Shown here: in pieces, positions 58,190-64,000 of the stretch
Position numbering within the stretch: position 1 is the stretch's first letter
Layout: each line of letters opens with the position of its first letter
Source of the DNA: Ancistrus triradiatus
Taxonomy: Eukaryota; Chordata; Actinopteri; Siluriformes; Loricariidae
Direction: 5' to 3'
Assembly (NCBI GenBank): GCA_025084515.1
Contig: JAJAGP010000570.1
Location: 141,001-205,000, forward strand
DNA: 64,000 bases
Translations under genes and position numbers: made by a program
Notes under the pieces: model-generated
What the model saw: the letters and a program-made list of their open reading frames with translations, nothing else
Told to the model about the DNA's origin: nothing
Database searches by the model: none

Positions 58190-58752
58190 TCATATGAAGG
58201 AGAAACCTGGTCTGTTACAGACTAGGACCGTATCGTTCTTGGCGATGGATCCAGGTTCTCTTTGATCGTCTCCATACTCAAAGGTCCAGGCTAGTATGGA
58301 GGCCTCGTGGTGAGTGCTTCAATCCTTCAATCTGGGGAGCCATCGCATACGACAGCCCCTAGTAGTGATGCAAGGGACACTAACAACTCAGCGATATGTG
58401 CAGAACATCCTGCAGCCATGTGTTTCCTCTGATGGCATGGCTTCCAAGAGACATTTGTCAGCAGGATAATGCTCGCCCACACACAACAACGGTTTCCCAG
58501 GAGTGTGTCCACCGGATTGCAGCACTTGACACAGGATATCATACGGAACCTGTATACCTCCATTCCCCACCATATCTCAAGTTGTATCCAGGTTAGAGCC
58601 TGCTTTCTAACTTGTACAGTTTTCCCCAATAAACGTATCCTTTCGCACTAATATTGTAATCACTTACATACAGTATATCATCATTACAATCATAAAGTTT
58701 CATTCGATCCCAACATATCCTTCTTGGTGCATTAATTTTTTGTTAATTAGTG
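58190..58752 (+). mobile_element. Tc1-like catalytic-half fragment
   Basis: Across shifting frames it reads DGSRFSLIVSILKGPG-like, a gcatacgacagcccctagta block and RYVQNILQPCV, then the second aspartate segment LSAGQCS/QQDNARPHTTTVSQECV (about 58455-58510) and a short C-terminus. It ends near ttaattagtgta. A family distinct from the others in the window; 5' half missing. Confidence 0.75.
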
Positions 58753-59920
58753 TACATGGAAAAATGTCCTATAGGGGGATCTCACAGCCCTACCAATTTG
58801 GTTGTGTGTATGTGAAAATATTTGTTACGAACAAGACCCAATGGCATATGGGGGCGTTATGGAGTCTGCAGGCCACACCCAGAGACAAGCCTCTGTCTGC
58901 CGAATTTCAAGAGTTTTCAACTACCTCAAAACATTGCCAGGTCTCGAAAAAGAAGATGAATCTCAGAAACAATAGATCCCATGTAGCCCCGGTGTTCAGG
59001 TACTAAACACTTGGCACATAAAAAAAACCTCAAAACAGTATATTCACTGATTAAATAATTAATGCACACTGATAAACCCCCAAAGCCTTCCCCCATTTCC
59101 TCCAGATGTGTTGCTCCTACTTTTGAGCACTTTTAAATAGAACCAAGAACAGGTGGCATACACCGAAACAAGGAAGTATCATTACTTTTTAAAGAAAACC
59201 ACTGTGAACAAAAATGACAACAATTCCATTACCTGTTGCTATGGAATGTTTTATTTCCTGTACTGGACACCAAGAGCCACATTTTTACTTCAAGCCATTA
59301 TCTCCATGATCACAATGTTAGTACACAGAGGACAACCAACTGGTGTCTAGCAAAATTTAGACCAATCACTGGTTATGTTAAGCATGATTCAACAAGACAT
59401 CGCACAATTTATGGATGTGGCAAAACCATCATCTTAGTGTTGCATGGTTAAACTATACAATTTGTGCAATTCAGAATGACATTACAGAGATCACTGTGAC
59501 AAAGCGTAATCAAAATCCTAAAGGTTGTTCTCACGTATCCTACATTGGATTGGCAAACGTGAAATTTTTCTAAAAGCATTGTTACCAACCGTACGAGACC
59601 CTCGACATTCGGTCTAGTCTCATCATATTCCCTGGAGACATTAAAGCTTCCAATGTCCTATACTTGAAGAAATATAGATAGGTCAATGAAATAAATCACT
59701 TTTTAGATTTCTCATTTATAATGTACTAAAAACATAGAATTGAATACTATACAATCAAGTAGTCACTTGTTAGCTGAGTGTGGCAACACTGTTCTATTAA
59801 ATAAGTCCATTATACAGTAAACCACAAATCTTTACAATCAGGCTTTGTCTAGAACCAGTCCCAATTTGAAAATATTATGACACCTTCTATATATTAATGC
59901 TCTTGAGGTTAGGAAAATCT
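58753..59920. other. nbr1 3' UTR and intergenic DNA
   Basis: Downstream (on the minus strand) of the nbr1 stop. A minus-strand AATAAA lies at 59250-59255, a possible but unproven poly(A) signal. ORFs here show no family features. Confidence 0.45.
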
Positions 59921-60100
59921 TTAATGCCTTGTAGTGTACCAGTCATTGTCAGTCATTTGCACCAGTTCATTTACCACATCCAGTAGATTATACTGATGCT
60001 TCCTCAGGAGCTTCTGATTTAACAACTTGTTACTGAAGCCCATCTCCTGTAGCACAGCTATCAATGAGGCCTCTTTAGAAGCTGGGTCTGCATTGGGCCG
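59921..60100 (-). CDS. nbr1: nbr1 last coding exon (UBA domain)
   Basis: Acceptor tcttcaatcag. 59 codons plus TAA. Encodes the ubiquitin-associated domain with the MGF loop (LQEMGFSNK) and the closing NELVQMTDNDWYTTRH, close to the vertebrate NBR1 C-terminus. Confidence 0.96.
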   Translation of the reverse strand, partial: RPNADPASKEASLIAVLQEMGFSNKLLNQKLLRKHQYNLLDVVNELVQMTDNDWYTTRH

Positions 60101-63100
60101 CTGATTGAAGAAAACATACACAAAGTTTTTTCTTGAACACAGTCCGTACTCTATATATATTTTTTTTTGCTATGGCATACCAAATGACCAGCCAGAAAAC
60201 ACTATATTTGGAGGCTGAAAGTTCTAAGTAACTACAAAATCGCAGTGTATCATTTATTTTGTCTTTCAACATTACTGCCACATAATCATCAGCTTACTAT
60301 CAATTTCTAGGCATTGCAATGTGGGCTTTAAAAGATAAGAAAATAATACAAAAAACAACAGCAGGACAGGGTGTCACGTTGCTGTGAGTCTAAGTACCTG
60401 TGCAGTGTTGCTCTGTCCTGTAAACAGAGCTTTGTAAGCAGATGCTGCCACTGAGAGTGCCCCCTTTACCAAGCCTTCAGTGAGGCCACCATGACGCAGC
60501 CTGCAGATAAAAATACAACATTCGGTCATCTGCAGAGCTAGTAAAACGCAGACCAGTTACAGTGGGGCAAAAAAGTATTGAGTCAGCCACTGATTGTGCA
60601 AGTTCTCCTACTTAGAAAGATGAGAGAGGTTCTGTAAATTTCATCATAGGTAACACTTCACCATGAGAGACAAAAATGAGAAAAAAAATCCAGGAAATCA
60701 CATTGTAGGATTTGGTAAACAAAAGTTAGTTTGTAAATCATGGTGGAAAATAAGTATTTGGTCACCCCAAACAAGCAGATTTCTGGCTCTCACAGACCTG
60801 TAACCAACTTCTTTAAGAAAGCTCTTCTGTCCTCCACTCGTTACCTGTATTAATGGCACCTGTTTGAACCTCGGTTATCTTGTATACAAACACCTGTTCA
60901 CAGCCTCAAACAGTCAGACTCCAAACTCAACCATGGCCAAGGACCAAGACTAAAGGACACCAGGAAGAAAGAATGTAGACCTGCACCAGCCTGGGGAAGA
61001 ATGAATCTACAATAGGAAAGCAGGTTTTGGTGTGAATAAATCAACTGTGGGAGCAATTGTAAAAGAAAAATGGAAGTCATACAAGACCATTGATAATCTC
61101 TCCTGGGGCTTCCATGCAAGATCTCATCCCATGAGGTCAAAATGATCATGAGAATGGTGAAGCAAAAAAAAATCCCAGAACTACACGGAGGGACTCTGAT
61201 GAATGACCTGCAGAAAGCTGGGACCAAAGTAACAAAGGGTACCATCAGTAACACCCTACGCGGAGAAGGGACTCAGATCCCCGCAGTGGAGAGGTGTTTT
61301 TACTCAGATCCCGGCAGTGCCAGGCGTGTCCCCCTGCTTAAGCCAGTACATGTCCAGTCTGTATCCTGAAGTTTGCCAGAGAGCATATGGATGATCCAGA
61401 AGAGAATTGGGAGAATATCAATGTGGTCAGATGAAACCAAAATAGAACTTTTTGGTAAAACTCAACTCGTCGTGTTTGGAGGAAGAAGAATGTCGAGTTG
61501 GCCATCCCAATAACACCATACCTACTGTGAAAGCATGGGGTGGAGGTGGAAACATCATGCTTTAGGGCTGGTTTTTTCTGCAAAGGGGACAGGACGACTG
61601 AGCCGTGTTTAAGGGAAAATGGAATGGCGGGCCATGTATCGTAAGATTTTAGCCAAAAAACCCAAAACCTCCTTCCATCAGTGAGAGCATTGAAGATGGA
61701 ACATGGGCTAGGTCTTCCAGCATGACAATGATCCCAAACACATCGGCTCAGGCAACTCCACGACCAGACCATCAACCCCATAGAAAATTGGTGGAGGCAG
61801 TTGAAAAGTCCGTGTTGCCCAGCGACAGCCCCAAACATTCACTGCTCTAGAGGAGCTCTGCAATGGAGGGAATGAGCCAAAATACCAGCTACAGTTGTGT
61901 GCAAACCTGTATCGAGTTGAAGTTGTTATTGACCAAATACTTATTTTCCACCATAATTTACAATTGAATTCTTTTTTCTCATTTAGTCTCTCATAGTTGG
62001 TGTACCTGTGATGAAAATTACAGACCTTTCTCATCTTTCTAAGTAGAAGAACTTGCACAATCAGTGGCTGACTAAATACTTTTTCCCCCTACTGTATAAG
62101 CACATTAAAAATAAATAAATGAAGAGGAACTGTGGTGGTAAAGTAAAAAGAAATTAAACTGTTTCATAGCAGCAGTGATACATGTTTGTACACGCATAAT
62201 CGTGTAGGCTGAAAACTGCACTGACAACTATTTCGGCACAGTATCCATGTACTTGCAGAGATCAAATGTTTCACACTTTTTTTAACGACGCTACATGAAC
62301 ACTTCGAAATGGCACAACATTAAAGAAATATTTGAGGTTTGATTATAAAAAGGACTGAAGTATTAAGTAGACCGATTTTCTTTACTTACCTGGGATCCTG
62401 GGAACTGCAGGTCTCAAAGGCACTGGCTGGGGCCTCCAGGTGGGTTAATCCTAACTCTGTGATAAAAAGGATAAAGGTCACAAGGATGAGACTAATCATG
62501 AGGAAAAATGTTTTAAATTGAAGCAGTTGCAACAATGCATGCATTTCTGACATTGTCTGTAAAGAAAAGTGCCTGAATGTCGCAGAACCTCTTTACATAC
62601 AAATTCCTTTCTTATAACTTTAATGTGACCATCTGTGCCATAATGCTTTCTAGCACTTTAACAAATGTGTTTTTATTTACTTTGTCAAAAATTTCCTAGT
62701 ACTTCCAAGCATCTCACCGTTTGTCTTGCACTCAGGTGGACATGACATGTTCTCCTCACATAACAGTGGTCTAATCTCAGTCACACATGGCTGCACTGAT
62801 CTATGGGGAAAAAGGAACAGAAAAAAATGCATATTCCATGCCTTAAGGTAATAAAGTGCTGAAAGTAAATTTATTTTGAAGGATTATGATGCAGACCTGT
62901 GTGTACAGAGAACTGGGGGTGGTGACAGAGAGACCGGTGCAGGCACCACCTCAGGGATAAGGGGAGGAGTGTTCAGAATTTGAGAAGTGCACAGCAACCC
63001 GTTCACGCTGCTTTGCATAACGGCTGTTTGATCCTCTGTCTCTCCTTCTGCAGTGTTTTGATCTGAGGCTCCATCAGGTGCTGCACTGCAGCCATTTCCA

Positions 63101-63856
63101 GGCAGGGACACAGCTGAGCTGTACAGGGAGTCTCCCAGGGGTTTGGAGGTATCAAAGCAGTCTGGCAAGACGACAAGATATTCCTCTGATGAGATTGAGG
63201 ACGCCTGGCTGCTCACCTCATCCCACTCTCCTGCATCTTCCTCTTTATCCTGGTCATCCTTCTTTCCTTCCTCTTCCTCCAGAGCAGTAGGGTCAGTGTA
63301 AAGGTTTTCATTAGAGCCAACCAACATTTCTGGGGAAAAAACTGTTCATCAAAAATGTGCATTGCTCTACAAAAGACAGCATAATAACATACAGGTGGAT
63401 GTTAAACATCCTCGATGTGCTTGGAATGCAAGGGCTTCTCACCTGGAACTGAGGTCTCTTCCGGTATGAGTGGTGGTAGAACTGGAGGGGGAGCTTCTGG
63501 CCTCTTAATGGTTGGCTGGAGAGGTCTGTCAGGCCTCTCAAGAAAAGATCTCTCATGAAAAGGGTTCAAGTCATGGCCTGCCAAAGCAGACAGGTAAATG
63601 TAAAAATGCAATTCATTTGATAAAACTACTGAAAAAATACTTGAGATGTTAAATTTTAAAAAAGTGTAGTTGCTCGCACTCTCTGGCCTACTGTGGTTAG
63701 CTCGAACCCGTTGTCGAGGTTTGTGCTCAGGCTCTTCCTCCAGCGTAAGTGACCTTATCACAGTCTCGCATACAAACTGAGTACCGCTGATGTCATCATC
63801 ACCTTCATCATGGGCTTGAGGGTCGGCATTCTCCACATGCCTCTGGGGCTGCACCA
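59921..63856 (-). CDS. nbr1: NBR1 autophagy cargo receptor, last seven coding exons (5' end beyond window)
   Basis: Exons 63856-63692 (or 63680), 63577-63443, 63329-62897, 62800-62718, 62456-62390, 60500-60398 and 60100-59921 join in phase to 387 C-terminal residues. NBR1 binds ubiquitinated cargo and ATG8 proteins and delivers cargo to autophagosomes. Seen: a SSEEYLVVLP motif (LIR core Y-L-V-V preceded by acidic residues) in the third exon; the ECFDTSRPLGDSMYSS-like block as DCFDTSKPLGDSLYSSA; the GLVKGALSVAASAYKALF helix; and a C-terminal UBA (LIAVLQEMGFSNKLLNQKLL... to NDWY). PB1, ZZ, coiled coil and the FW domain should lie beyond 64000. The acidic EEEEGKKDDQDKEEDAGEWD stretch precedes the LIR as in mammals. 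A Tc1 element occupies the largest intron here. Confidence 0.93.
60398..60500 (-). CDS. nbr1: nbr1 exon, amphipathic helix region
   Basis: Acceptor tatctgcag, donor GTACTT. Encodes LRHGGLTEGLVKGALSVAAS then AYKALFTGQSNTAQ; the GLVKGALSVAASAYKALF core is nearly invariant in vertebrate NBR1 and is the predicted amphipathic helix before the UBA. Confidence 0.95.
60560..62094 (+). mobile_element. Tc1/mariner element (cagtggggcaaaa family), in nbr1 intron
   Basis: TA-flanked, full length, antisense to nbr1. Leader and terminal repeats are intact (cagtggggcaaaaaagtatt). Transposase frames are readable piecewise: the start at 60933 is frameshifted, 61142-61369 gives MNDLQKAGTKVTKGTISNTL, and the catalytic half is broken by many one-base indels. 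An internal duplication (about 61270-61318, ctcagatccc..gcagtg repeated) interrupts the DNA-binding region. Confidence 0.93.
62390..62456 (-). CDS. nbr1: nbr1 exon (67 nt)
   Basis: Acceptor tttttatcacag, donor GTAAGTA. Encodes LGLTHLEAPASAFETCSSQD plus P with both edge codons split; weakly conserved linker, accepted from splice signals and phase (2 + 63 + 2). Confidence 0.8.
62718..62800 (-). CDS. nbr1: nbr1 exon (83 nt)
   Basis: Acceptor tttttccccatag, donor GTGAGAT. Encodes SVQPCVTEIRPLLCEENMSC then PPECKTN; linker sequence with little conservation, accepted from splice signals and phase. Confidence 0.78.
62897..63329 (-). CDS. nbr1: nbr1 exon with acidic region and LIR motif
   Basis: Acceptor gttttttccccag. 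Encodes MLVGSNENLYTDPTALEEEE, an acidic run, SSISSEEYLVVLPDCFDTSK and LIPEVVPAPVSLSPPP. The donor reads CACAG|GTCTGC, a weak site, but the only one giving the right phase into the next exon. Confidence 0.92.
63443..63577 (-). CDS. nbr1: nbr1 exon (135 nt)
   Basis: Acceptor gtctgctttggcag, donor GTGAGAA. Encodes HDLNPFHERSFLERPDRPLQ then PTIKRPEAPPPVLPPLIPEE and TSVP, a proline-rich linker. Confidence 0.85.
63692..63856 (-). CDS. nbr1: nbr1 exon containing the VCETVIRSLTLEE block
   Basis: Acceptor ttgtgtcag. Encodes VVQPQRHVENADPQAHDEGD and FVCETVIRSLTLEEEPEHKP; VIRSLTL is conserved in vertebrate NBR1. Two donors fit the phase, CACA|GTAGGC (exon end 63692) and GAGA|GTGCGA (63680), differing by four residues. 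Confidence 0.85.
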
Positions 63857-64000
63857 CTGACACAACACAAAAACACTCAGCGTGGGCAATATGTATCGTC
63901 TATGATAATATCTTAACTGCTGTTTTAACAATGGGTGGAATGACCTTCTCGAGTTTGTCATGCACTTTGCAAAAAAAAAAGTCAGAAACATGACTTAAAA

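Noticed and set aside
58327..58629. 100-aa minus-strand open frame
   Set aside because: Antisense of a Tc1 catalytic fragment that reads QQDNARPHTTT on the plus strand.
63758..63991. 77-aa open frame at the window edge as an extra nbr1 exon
   Set aside because: Its frame is not the NBR1 frame in the conserved VIRSLTL exon, and the sequence upstream of the acceptor at 63857 looks intronic.

Overview
The window reads as nuclear DNA of a ray-finned fish. It is AT-rich, the genes are split by GT-AG introns, and dinucleotide microsatellites are frequent. It is dominated by decayed Tc1/mariner DNA transposons, with hAT elements, L2-like and RTE-like LINE 3' ends, a tRNA-derived SINE and foldback/MITE families typical of teleosts. 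An otophysan such as a catfish is plausible from the repeat mix, but that is inference. There is no bacterial gene, CRISPR array or operon.

Three protein-coding genes are supported, all on the minus strand. (1) arl4d (CDS 32185-32787) is an intact 200-aa ARF-like GTPase in one coding exon, with a likely non-coding first exon and CpG-bearing promoter near 33.8-34.0 kb. (2) A TMEM106-family gene, best named tmem106a from its neighbours, was rebuilt from seven coding exons between 53087 and 42019. The exons are phase-compatible and give 232 aa. (3) nbr1, the selective-autophagy receptor, is represented by its seven last coding exons (about 63856 to 59921), including the LIR motif and C-terminal UBA domain; the 5' part lies beyond the window. 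NBR1-TMEM106A-ARL4D in the same order and orientation is also the human 17q21.31 arrangement, so this is an ancient syntenic block.

Layout. 1-9.4 kb: Tc1 and L2 remnants with an (AT)n tract. 9.4-18.1 kb: five Tc1 copies. 18.4-25.4 kb: a local direct repeat, another Tc1, then a foldback element carrying an RTE insertion. 26.9-28.6 kb: Tc1. 28.8-32.0 kb: a 0.5-kb direct duplication just downstream of arl4d. 32.2-34 kb: arl4d and its putative promoter. 34.4-42 kb: RTE, SINE, Tc1 and an inverted repeat. 42.0-53.1 kb: tmem106a, whose introns hold a Tc1 flanked by microsatellites, a three-level nested transposon stack and a hAT with a BED zinc-finger remnant. 53.3-58.8 kb: Tc1, MITE and a LINE-in-Tc1 composite. 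59.9-64 kb: nbr1, with another Tc1 in an intron.

The genes do not form one pathway in the sequence; they share a neighbourhood. I found no undescribed biological system. The most unusual material is structural: the three-deep nest with readable target-site duplications, and the arl4d-flanking duplication bounded by 24-bp direct repeats.
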